From positions 21,225,409 through 21,289,408 of the forward strand of contig OX421497.1 of the NCBI GenBank assembly GCA_949126835.1: DNA of 64,000 nucleotides. Direction: 5' to 3'. Of this stretch, positions 1 to 11,400 are shown in pieces (position 1 is the stretch's first letter; each line of letters begins with the position of its first letter). The position numbers and the translations under genes were made by a program. The stretch is from Anisus vortex (Eukaryota; Mollusca; Gastropoda; Planorbidae). The notes beneath the pieces were generated by a model, which saw only the letters and a list, made by a program, of their open reading frames with translations, made no database searches and had not been told where the DNA came from.

Positions 1-2281
1 AGGCTTAGGGACAATGATACATAGGCTCCATGGCCACTATCTAGGCTTAGGGACAATGATACATAGGCTCCATGGCCACTATCTAGGCTTAGGGACAATG
101 ATACATAGGCTCCATGGCCACTATCTAGGCTTAGGGACAATGATACATAGGCTCCATGGCCACTATCTAGGCTTAGGGACAATGATACATAGGCTCCATG
201 GCCACTATCTAGGCTTAGGGACAATGATACATAGGCTCCATGGCCACTATCTAGGCTTAGGGACAATGATACATAGGCTCCATGGCCACTATCTAGGCTT
301 AGGGACAATGATACATAGGCTCCATGGCCACTATCTAGGCTTAGGGACAATGATACATAGGCTCCATGGCCACTATCTAGGGTTAGGGACAATGATACAT
401 AGGCTCCATGGCCACTATCTAGGCTTAGGGACAATGATACATAGGCTCCATGGCCACTATCTAGGCTTAGGGACAATGATACATAGGCTCCATGGCCACT
501 ATCTAGGCTTAGGGACAATGATACATAGGCTCCATGGCCACTATCTAGGCTTAGGGACAATGATACATAGGCTCCATGGCCACTATCTAGGCTTAGGGAC
601 AATGATACATAGGCTCCATGGCAACTATCTAGGCTTAGGGACAATGATACATAGGCTCCATGGCCACTATCTAGGCTTAGGGACAATGATACATAGGCTC
701 CATGGCCACTATCTAGGCTTAGGGACAATGATACATAGGCTCCATGGCCACTATCTAGGCTTAGGGACAATGATACATAGGCTCCATGGCCACTATCTAG
801 GCTTAGGGACAATGATACATAGGCTCCATGGCCACTATCTAGGCTTAGGGACAATGATACATAGGCTCCATGGCCACTATCTAGGCTTAGGGACAATGAT
901 ACATAGGCTCCATGGCCACTATCTAGGCTTAGGGACAATGGTACATAGGCTCCATGGCCACTATCTAGGCTTAGGGACAATGGTACATAGGCTCCATGGC
1001 CACTATCTAGGCTTAGGGACAATGATACATAGGCTCCATGGCCACTATCTAGGCTTAGGGACAATGATACATAGGCTCCATGGCCACTATCTAGGCTTAG
1101 GGACAATGGTACATAGGCTCCATGGCCACTATCTAGGCTTAGGGACAATGGTACATAGGCTCCATGGCCACTATCTAGGCTTAGGGACAATGGTACATAG
1201 GCTCCATGGCCACTATCTAGGCTTAGGGACAATGGTACATAGGCTCCATGGCCACTATCTAGGCTTAGGGACAATGATACATAGGCTCCATGGCCACTAT
1301 CTAGGCTTAGGGACAATGATACATAGGCTCCATGGCCACTATCTAGGCTTAGGGACAATGATACATAGGCTCCATGGCCACTATCTAGGCTTAGGGACAA
1401 TGATACATAGGCTCCATGGCCACTATCTAGGCTTAGGGACAATGATACATAGGCTCCATGGCCACTATCTAGGCTTAGGGACAATGATACATAGGCTCCA
1501 TGGCCACTATATAGGCTTAGGGACAATGATACATAGGCTCCATGGCCACTATCTAGGCTTAGGGACAATGATACATAGGCTCCATGGCCACTATCTAGGC
1601 TTAGGGACAATGATACATAGGCTCCATGGCCACTATCTAGGCTTAGGGACAATGATACATAGGCTCCATGGCCACTATCTAGGCTTAGGGACAATGATAC
1701 ATAGGCTCCATGGCCACTATCTAGGCTTAGGGACAATGATACATAGGCTCCATGGCCACTATCTAGGCTTAGGGACAATGGTACATAGGCTCCATGGCCA
1801 CTATCTAGGCTTAGGGACAATGATACATAGGCTCCATGGCCACTATCTAGGCTTAGGGACAATGATACATAGGCTCCATGGCCACTATCTAGGCTTAGGG
1901 ACAATGATACATAGGCTCCATGGCCACTATCTAGGCTTAGGGACAATGATACATAGGCTCCATGGCCACTATCTAGGCTTAGGGACAATGATACATAGGC
2001 TCCATGGCCACTATCTAGGCTTAGGGACAATGATACATAGGCTCCATGGCCACTATCTAGGCTTAGGGACAATGATACATAGGCTCCATGGCCACTATCT
2101 AGGCTTAGGGACAATGATACATAGGCTCCATGGCCACTATCTAGGCTTAGGGACAATGATACATAGGCTCCATGGCCACTATCTAGGCTTAGGGACAATG
2201 ATACATAGGCTCCATGGCCACTATCTAGGCTTAGGGACAATGATACATAGGCTCCATGGCCACTATCTAGGCTTAGGGACA
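1..2281. repeat. 42-bp satellite array, about 54 units, cut by left edge
   Basis: A head-to-tail array of a 42-bp unit that starts aggcttagggacaatgat and contains one TTAGGG word per unit. Units are nearly identical; visible variants include A/G in the word atgRtacat, a C-to-A change near 623 and a C-to-A change near 1511. Because 42 is a multiple of three and the unit lacks a stop in one frame, a 757-codon open frame runs through it, but this is a by-product of the period. There is no splice, domain or codon signal for a gene. The array begins before the window, so its full length is unknown. Confidence 0.97.
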
Positions 2282-2378
2282 GGCTAGGTGTGCTTTTCCT
2301 GCCTCCTCACCATTACCAAACAAGGGCAAAGGATCGCCTGGCAACGGGGACTATCAGTAAGTCACACCCCTCTTATGA

Positions 2379-2541
2379 GGCCAGCTGGTCCTGCGGTAAG
2401 TTCACCGGACTGTCAACCAAAAACAAACCGACACCTGCCGCCCTGCAGGAATTTTGGGCCTAGAAGACAAAATAATCTTCTAGAGCGCACTGAGCATGCT
2501 ATAATGGCATGGAAAGAAGCTATATAAATAACCATTATTAT
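2379..2541 (+). mobile_element. tRNA-derived SINE (family A), full-length-like copy
   Basis: The head ccagctggtcctgcggta followed by agttcaccggactgtcaac resembles a tRNA A-box region. The body (ctgccgccctgcaggaa, then a pair of tctaga/agac words) and the (att)n tail look like a SINE. The same head and body recur at 24766 and 30764 in this window, which is the main evidence for a dispersed family. The B box is degenerate here. It ends directly before the LINE relic. Confidence 0.6.
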
Positions 2542-2550
2542 TATTATGTT

Positions 2551-4998
2551 AGTTCACTGGGAGAGATGAGTGACAATGGAGAGAGGTTTGTAGATCTGTG
2601 TGCTGCAAACAGCCTTGTCATCGGCGGTAGCATCTTCCCCCATAGAAAGATACACAAAGTCACCTGGCTCTCACCAGACCTCCACACCGGAAACCAGATA
2701 GACCATATTTGCATTTCCAAGAAGTTCCGGAGGTCCCTGCAAGATGTACGTGTTAGAAGAGGAGCGGACGTGGCCTCAGACCACCACCTTCTTGTTGCAC
2801 GTGTCAAGCTTAAACTTAAAAGGAATTGGGCAGTAGAATTAAACCAGCGAAAGAAGTTCAACACAATACTTCTCAGAGACCCAACCAAATGCCAGGAATT
2901 CAAGCTGGCACTTGCAAACAAATTCCAAGTCCTGCAAGAAATAATTGATGAAGAGGAAGCAACAATAGACAAGGAGTGGAGGATAGTGGAAACAACAATA
3001 AAGACAGTTTGTCAAGAAGTATTGGGCCCACAGAAACGCAACCACAAGGAATGGATCTCAACGGTCTCTTTGAAGAAAATAGAACAGAGAAGAGAAATGA
3101 AGGCAGTACTAAATAGCAGCCGGACACGTGCAGAGAAGGCCAAGGCACAGGAACAATACACACAAGCAAACAAGAGTGTAAAGAAGAGCATCAAAGCCGA
3201 CAAAAAGAATTATGCAGATGCTCTAGCTGCAGAAGCGGAGGAAGCAGCCAGAAATGGAAATATGAAAGACTTGTATACCATCACCAAGAAGTTATCTGGA
3301 AAGTTTAGTAAACCTGAAAGACCGGTGAAAGATAAAGAAGGAAAGCAGATAATCGATGACGAAGGACAAAAGAGAAGATGAGTGGAATACTTTGAAGAGC
3401 TACTCAACAGGCCAGCTCCACCAGACCCACCTGATATCCAGCCGGCAGACATAGACCTCCCGATAGACTGCAATGCACCTACAAAGGAAGAAATACGCCA
3501 AGCCATCAAGAAGCTTAAAAGCGGAAAAGCACCTGGACCAGATGATATCCCTGCGGAGGCACTGAAAGCGGACGTGGAGACTACAGTAGAGCTCTTACAC
3601 CCCCTCTTCCAAAAGATCTGGGAAGAGGAGCAAGTCCCAACAGAGTGGAAAGAGGGACTACTCATTAAACTCCCTAAGAAAGGAAACTTGAGCACCTGCT
3701 CTAACTATAGAGGAATTACCCTACTATCAATCCCAGGAAAGGTGTTCAACAGGATTCTGCTTGGCAGAATGCAGGCTGCTGTTGATACGAAGCTGCGAGA
3801 TCAGCAAGCTGGTTTCCGCAAGGATAGATCCTGCACTGACCAAATAGCTACACTGCGCATCATCCTGGAGCAGTCGCTCGAGTGGAATTCCCCCCTATAT
3901 GTCAACTTTATTGACTATGAAAAGGCTTTTGACAGCGTAGACAGGGAATCACTTTGGAAGCTGCTAAGACACTATGGGGTCCCTACAAAAATTACCTCTA
4001 TAATTAAGAACTCTTATGAAGGATTGAAATGCAGAGTGATCCACAGAGGCCACCCAACAGAGGCATTCCAAGTACGGACGGGAGTGAGACAAGGCTGTTT
4101 ACTGTCGCCATTTCTGTTTCTGCTAGCGATAGACTGGGTAATGAAGACATCAACATCGGATAAGCGTAATGGCATCCAGTGGACGTTATGGTCACAACTA
4201 GACGATCTAGATTTCGCGGATGACCTGGCACTACTCGCACATACTCAGCAACAGATGCAGGAAAAGACCAACATTGTGACGGAAAACTCCACCCGCCTTG
4301 GCCTCAACATCCACAAAGGGAAGACCAAGTTCCTTAAGGTCAACGCAGAAAACACATCGCCTATCACTCTCAATGGTGAAGCGCTAGAGGAAACTGAAGA
4401 ATTCACCTATCTAGGCAGCATCGTCAATAAGAAGGGTGGATCCGATGCCGATGTAAGGGCAAGAGTTGGCAAGGCCAGGACAGCCTTCCTCCAACTTAAG
4501 AATATCTGGAGCTCAAGAGAAATATCCCTGAAAACAAAGTTCAAGATCTTCAACTCAAACGTGAAGTCTGTCTTACTCTATGGTGCAGAGACTTGGAGGA
4601 CCACAGCTACTAACACCAAGAAGATCCAGACTTTCATAAACTCATGTCTCAGGAGGATTATGCATATACGCTGGCCAGACATGATCAGTAACGATGAGCT
4701 CTGGAGTCGCACAGGGCAACAGGCAGCCGATCTGGAGATCATGCAAAAAAGATGGAGATGGTTGGGGCACACACTCCGAAAACCAGCATCCAACATCACC
4801 AGACAGTCCTTATCATGGAACCCCCAAGGAAAGAGGAAGAGAGGCCGACCCCGTAACAGCTGGCGCCGAGACCTGGATGCAGACGTCAAGAGAACAGGCC
4901 ATTCATGGGGACAGTTGGAAAGACTCGCTCGGGACCGGGATGGCTGGAGAGCCCTTGTTGGTGGCCTATGCCCCGAGAGGGGTAGTAGGCGTAAGTAA
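2551..4998 (+). pseudogene. LINE endonuclease-reverse transcriptase ORF with one nonsense codon
   Basis: One continuous frame encodes the endonuclease end and the reverse transcriptase, interrupted only by a TGA at 3379-3381 where the surrounding WVEYFEELLNRP-type motif predicts TGG (Trp). RT motifs follow in order: FRKDRSCTDQI, FIDYEKAFDSVDR, GVRQGCLLSP and the catalytic FADD (Asp codons at 4219 and 4222). The 3' half reads YLGS, the VLLYGAETW motif and a final basic tail. Apart from the missing 5' end and the single stop, the reading frame is intact, so the copy is fairly young. It cannot retrotranspose as it stands. Confidence 0.85.
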
Positions 4999-5011
4999 GT
5001 AAGTAAGTAAG
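2551..5011 (+). mobile_element. 5'-truncated RTE-like LINE retrotransposon
   Basis: This is a non-LTR retrotransposon lacking the front of its endonuclease. What remains is the end of an AP-endonuclease-like domain (IDHICIS; SDHHLLVARVK), a linker, a complete reverse transcriptase and a C-terminal tail with a basic GKRKRGRPRNSWRRDL stretch typical of RTE-like LINEs in invertebrates. It ends in a short (gtaa)n tail at about 4993-5010, the kind of microsatellite 3' end seen in RTE-clade elements. The clade is inferred from motifs only. Related pieces lie at 54.0-56.1 kb and 56.3-56.6 kb. Confidence 0.85.
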
Positions 5012-5413
5012 TTCACTGGTTTGACTCAAAGACCAGCTCTTCTCTACCCACACACATCAACATAAATCAGTTTCCTTGGCCGCAGCAAACAAGGGATTGT
5101 CTGACCAACACAATGCTAGTAGCTTTACTAACTGCAATAAATATCAGGTATCCTGAGTGCTGGAAAGGCTTGATTTGAACCCAAGACCTTGATTTGAATG
5201 TGCTACCACTAGACCAGTTAACTAGGCCAATAGTAACACTTCATGAAATATTTTGAAAGAAGTCATTTCTATTTAATACTACCTACAGCATCTATTTAAA
5301 TTTACATTAGATATATACGGTGTATACATATATATTCTTACCTTTATTGACAACTGAATGTAGATAAATACATTATGATTTGCCAAATAATTTGTTTTAA
5401 AAATGTCGTCCAG
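5012..5413. other. Spacer between LINE and first visible CEP57 exon
   Basis: No coding signal was found. It contains the tRNA-like fragment at 5115-5225 and an AT-rich run into the first recognised CEP57 exon. Earlier CEP57 exons are not visible here and are presumably left of the window or unrecognised. Confidence 0.6.
5115..5225 (-). mobile_element. tRNA-derived SINE fragment (family C-like)
   Basis: On the minus strand the piece reads actggtctagtggtagcac (A-box-like) followed about 30 bp later by gggttcaaatcaag (B-box-like), i.e. a tRNA-like pol III head. The reverse end has no recognisable tail. It resembles, but was not aligned with, the larger minus-strand SINE at 18.5-18.8 kb. It is unlikely to be a working tRNA gene because no cloverleaf acceptor pairing is evident. 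Confidence 0.5.
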
Positions 5414-8400
5414 TCTAAAATCAAAGAATTGGAAAAAAGATTGAAAGAAGAGAAGATGCACAGAAAAGTTTTACAGGAAAAAACATCACAGGTACAGTAC
5501 ATTCTTAACATTGTTTCACACTAGTATGGCTATATACAATTTACCATTTACGGATAGTAACAGTGGAGTAATGTCATCTATGTTTCTTAACACATTTTCT
5601 TAAAATGGTCCAGATTGACTTTAATAATTGCTCTTGTCTATCTTGAAGTCATGCAAGCATAGACTTTTGTTAGTGGAAGATATATATATACCAGTATATC
5701 CAGTTTTAATTATGTTCCAATCTCAGTAGTCTAAATCCAAATCAATATATGGAAATGGCATATTGAAGGAAATGATATTTAAAATGTGTGCTTATAATTA
5801 ATGTAAGCAAGAAAATGAATAATTGAATAAATGAATAATAAACTATAATTTATTATTAAAATTGCAAATATTTATATATGATATATATATATTTATATGT
5901 AAGAATAATTTTTAAAATTTTATAATGATTAAAAATTTTAAATGTTATATTCGTTTGAATGTATAACATAGTTAATATTAATGTAAAAGTTAACATATGT
6001 CTTCAATTGTTTACATTTCCTGAAAATCACTGTTTCAAAAAGCATACATTCAGTCAGAAGCCTAGTTTGTTCTTATTTACTGTTTCTAAAAGTTTCAAAG
6101 TAGTAAGAATGCTCAGTTGAAGTTTTTTCATTCGTAATATAAAATAAAACTTACAGTAAACATATATAATATTTTTTGTTAGAATTTCAAAAGCTTATTT
6201 AAATGTAGCTCTTTGCTGACCTAGATCAAGTAACATGTGCTATCTTTTACTAGCTGGAAACTGCCACAGTTAGTAATGTCAAGATGACCAAAGACCCCAC
6301 AAGGCCAGCGCCCAGGCCACATTCTAGTCCTGCCCAGCTGCCCAGAACAAAGAAACCTGTTAAGAAGAAGAAAAAGAAAGTGGTGTCCAGCAAATCAGCA
6401 CCTTCCAAAATGGAACCAATGAGACACTTCAGGCTTAATTTAGCAGAGATTCCATTTGTTGCTGGCAAGGTCAGTAGCTAAGTCTTGTTTCAGTAATTAT
6501 ATATGTAAGTTAGGTCTTGTAGCTAATAGCTGTCTTGATTTAATATTTAGATGTGTTTTGTTATGTTTTTTATCAAATCTATATTTTTAGGACTAAATCT
6601 TATCAATATTGTTGTATTGTGTTTATTTTCTTTACAGTAATTATGGATAGTATTGAAATTTGTCATTCCCTTTTATGTCTATGTTCTCAAAGTTAAGCTT
6701 TATGCCAATGCATTTATTGTTGTGTTTTTTTTTTTACTTATGTGGGATTGAATGGAAGATATCTATACATGAACAAAATGTCCAATTTATCTTTGCATCA
6801 GTCTACTGGTCCCAGCCACTCTCTTGGTGCTAATGTGCAAAAGGTGCTGTCCATGATGAAGACACACAACACTGCCCTGTGTTCAATGTACGCCAATGTG
6901 GACAACCCCGGCAGTGTGGACAGCTCACCGTCCAGTGGTTCCAGTTCCAACGGAGGTGTGGACCAAGACTTGAACGACCTGATTAGTCAGCTCCAGGATG
7001 AGTACGGGCATCTGGCCAGGTTAGGAAACAAAATGGCTTCTTTTCTCTGTGTGCTGTGAATAATCCTATCTCACTATAAAGCCTTTAATGAAAATTATTG
7101 ATTAGCTACTTGTTCTAACAATTTTTTTCAGCAAACCAGTTGAATTAATGTATAGACATGCACAAATACAAATGCAGTGGTCACTCAAATTTCAAACTTA
7201 ATTTGTTCCAGAACTTGGTTTTTAACACAAAATTTTCATAACTCAAAACATTGAAATCCATGTAATATAGACAACCTTTTTAAAGATGAAAGAATTATTT
7301 TTTCCACAATTTCGACTATCAATCACTGTGCAACAGTTTCACTTGTTCATATTGTTACGATTCTCGGTCATAAATGAATGACGTAGTAAGGCATTGACCT
7401 CTTAACAAGTGCGTATCAGAGTCCAAGGCGACCAAGGTTTGACCTTTGTGCCCTGAGGGCAGTTTAAATAAAATAATTCGTTCAAATCCCGTGGAAATTG
7501 GAGGATAATTCTGGATCGTAGTAATTATAGAGAAAGAGGTTAAAATGCGTATTAAGACCCTGTAGAATCTTCGATGATAGTTTTCTTTGTTAAGTCCCGA
7601 CCTCCTTAAAGTTAGTTCAGTTCGGAAGTTTGTCGAGTGAAGTCGCTATATTCATTTGTATATTGTATGCCATTGTATTGAAACTTATGTTGCCATCAGT
7701 TGATGAAGTTTATTGATCGTTTATATTGAGTCTACAATTTAAATAAAATTGTTTATTCAACAACTGGAGTTGTTTGATCTATCATTGTTGAGAAAGGTGT
7801 TGAAGATAATTATCACGAATATAACTACATTGCTGCATAGACCTGTCAGTCAAGGAACCCCTAGCTTGGGCTACAGATTAGCAGAATCTAGAGACTTCTA
7901 ATAAAGATACAACTATATTCATTGAATCCGATTTAACGAGTCGTAATAATAGTCAATCATATAGAGGGCCATAACAGTTTGGGGGCTCGTCCGGGATAGT
8001 TGTATAGTGAAGCATATATTCAAGTTGTGTTGTGTTGTGTGTTGAAGCCGTGACCTACTGAGCAAGTCTAATAACGCTGAAGTATTCTTCCGATTGGAAA
8101 AACGTAAGTTGGAAAAATTTACCACTTTATAAATCTTTTAACTAAAGAATGGAATTTATTGAAAATCCAGAAGAAGAAGTTCTGAAAACTTTATCAATAA
8201 AGAAGTTAAAAGAGATCGCTGAGATCTTAAAGATAGAAGTTACTGAAACTACACCATCGAGGACTGTGTTGACACAGCAGATAAAAGATGTGTTGATTGC
8301 GAGTGGCAAGTTGAAAGTAGAATCAAGCGCGGAGGGATATCAAGTTGAAGGTCAGACGTCGAAATCTATGTCAGAACAGTTTAGATTTCAGTTAGAAATC

Positions 8401-11400
8401 AAACGGATGGAAATGGAGATGGAACAAAAACGTTTTGAGATGGAAGAAAAACGTCTTGATCGAGAGATGGAAGATAAGAAAAGTCAAAGAGAAAGTCAGG
8501 AAAGAATAGAACTAGCGAAGATAGGAGCTACTAAAAAAGAATCTCATAATGATGTAGAGATGGCCAGATGGAAAAAGCTAGTCCCTACCTACATTGATAA
8601 AGAAAGTGAAATAGCTAATTTCTTCCAGACCTTTGAAATTTCTTGCAGAGATTTTAAGTTCCCAGAAGATAAATGGGGAATATTAGTCAGAACAGCTTTT
8701 ACTCAGGGAAGGGCAAGAGATTGTGTTCTATTATTAAAAGAGGAGAATTTAAATGATTATGAAATCATTAAAGACACTGTACTTAAAGCCTATAACCAAA
8801 TACCGGAAAGTTATCGGAAAAGGTTCCGTCAGTACACAATGTCCCCTTACCAAACACACTTAGACTTCCTTAGAGCAGAAGAAAAGTTAATGGATCAGTG
8901 GATAAAATCCAGAAATATCTCCACATTAAAAGAAATGAAAGATATCATTCTGTTAGAGGATTTTATTAACAAAGTGAGGCCGGATATAAGAATGTATTTA
9001 TCCGAGCGTGATATCACTGACCCACATAAGGCTGCTGATTTAGCTGAACAGTATGCACTGTGTCATAGAACAGCTGATGGAAAGAATTTTAATAGGGCAC
9101 AACGGCAAGCAGAAAACACACAACAACAACATCGTGAAAAAGAGCATTTTGTGAAACAAAATGATGTTAATAAAAAACCTGTCTACAAAAACGTCCAATG
9201 TACTTTTTGTAAAAGAACAGGACATAGCATTGAAGACTGTTGGAGTATACGAAGCGACAAAAGACCTAACAAAGTGGTCATGTGTGCAAGCCATAAACCA
9301 ATACAGAATGTACAAGAAAGCGAAAATACAAACGAACTGAATTCGAAGAAAGATTATTCTAAACCAGAAACACTGAGGGTGGATTTGCCTGAGAGCAAAA
9401 GTCAGAAGGTAGAGAAATCTACAACTGAAGATAATGAGGATAAATATCCTGATTATAAATACAGAATGGCTACTATTGGATTAATTGTCCAAGTCCACAG
9501 AGACGAAAAAGTAGACCAAAGTATTTTTGACTCGAACAAGAGTCTAAAGTCATCGAAAGATGAAACAACACCCGAAAGTCATGGTCAAGGGAAGAATAAA
9601 ATTGACACAGAGACCCTGTGCAGTTTTCAACCGTTCATTAGTGAAGGTTGTGTGGCCTTACAAAAGGAAGAACCACTGAAGTCCGTAAGAATATTACGAG
9701 ACACAGGAGCATCATTAACACTGCTGCTTAAAGATGTATTACCATTGAAAGTGAATACATTGACAGGACAGACTGTCCTATTGAGAGGTTTTGAATGGAA
9801 AGAAGAAATACCTCTACATAGGATATACCTCACATCTGACTTGGTGACAGGATATGTGACAGTTGGAGTAATATCAAAACTTCCTGTTGAGGGCATATCT
9901 GTTATCCTAGCAAATGATTTGGCGAAAGGGAGGGTGAGACCTGAACTGATTGTGAAGGAAAATCCCGACCCTAGTCCTATTGTGGAGACAGGAAAAGAAA
10001 AAGAACTTTGTCCTGTAGGTGATGTCATAAATGGTATGACACCACAGAAAAAGAAAGAAGAAATTCTCTCACCAGAAAAGAAAAAGAAAGAAGAAATTCT
10101 CCCACGAGAGAAGAAAGAGGAAGAAGAAGTGGAACGTGATACTACTATTTTCTCCATGATTGAAGATTGTCCGAAAGGAAATGATCAATCAAAGAAGTCA
10201 TCACAAAATGAATTGATTGCTGAGCAGAAAGTAGACCCAGAGTTGCTACAGCTGCATGAGAAAGCTGTCGACGAGAAAGAAAATCCTACTACTGATGTCT
10301 ATGAACAGATAGACCACAGCATAAACAAACAACAAGGCAAACCTGCAGTTGCCGGTACAGATGAAGATTGGAGGAGCATCACTGAAGAAACGAGTGCGGA
10401 GAGCTGGACCGAAACTACCAAAAGCTATGGGTTACCACAATCCATACCGACAGATCGAGGGACCAACTTCGCCTCGGAACTCTTCAATCCAGTCCTAAAG
10501 AACTTATGCCTGGAGCAGGAGATGTCAACTGAATCCTATCCGGAAAGTCGAGGAGCCTATGGACCAATCTTTGGACCCACTGTCCGAGGACCACTCAAAC
10601 TACTTCCAGAGGAATGGCAGACCGAATTGGATCTCCTTGGGCTGATCAAGTACCTAGATAAGTACATAAATTTTTTGTCTGACATAACTGTGTTTGTTAG
10701 AAAAAAATTGTACACTGCTCACATGCAGATGCCATTGTTGTGTGATGAAAGAAAGGCAAAAATATTATATCATTTGAAAATGATAAAGCCTTACCTTCTG
10801 AAAACAATTGGAATAAGCTTGATGTTGTTAACATTGTTACTCTTAATTGTAAAATTTATGCCTGGAGTACAGGATGAATTGAATGACAAATTCACTGATA
10901 GTTAGTTACCAAACTTACTATTTTAAAACTAAATCCCTTACTTGTGAAGAAAAAGGAATGAGTAAAAGTATTGTTAGAGTAAATATCATTCTAGTGTGAT
11001 ATTTCTAAACAAACTTGTTAGTTTGAGCATTAAAATAATTGCTATAAGAGAAAAAGATCAGTTTTATCCGCAGAATTGGTTTCTAAATCAGAGGACATTA
11101 TAAATGTGGACTGATTATAAGATGTGTTTGAGAATCTCTGGAAATGATAATTGAAACATTTGGCAGAGAGGATAATTTGATTGAAAAAGATGTAAATGGT
11201 TTTAAGAAAAGAGAATTTTCTATCACTAAAGTATTGAGAAATGTTTTATGATTGTACTATGGATTTATTTTATCATGTACTGTTGTTGAAATATTGCACT
11301 GAGACAAGATGCAAATTTCTTCTATGTGAATTTATTCATTTATTATATTATCATTGAATGTATGATAATGTAGGGTAAAAATAGTTGCAGCAAGGCAGAA

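Noticed and set aside
14..2287. 757-codon open frame with a 14-residue repeat
   Set aside because: It follows from a 42-bp satellite whose period is divisible by three; no start context, splice signals or family similarity, and other repeats in the window give the same artefact.
8149..10905. Domesticated gag-derived host gene
   Set aside because: Flanked by identical-looking LTRs with a target duplication; it is part of a recent mobile element, not an old single gene under host control.
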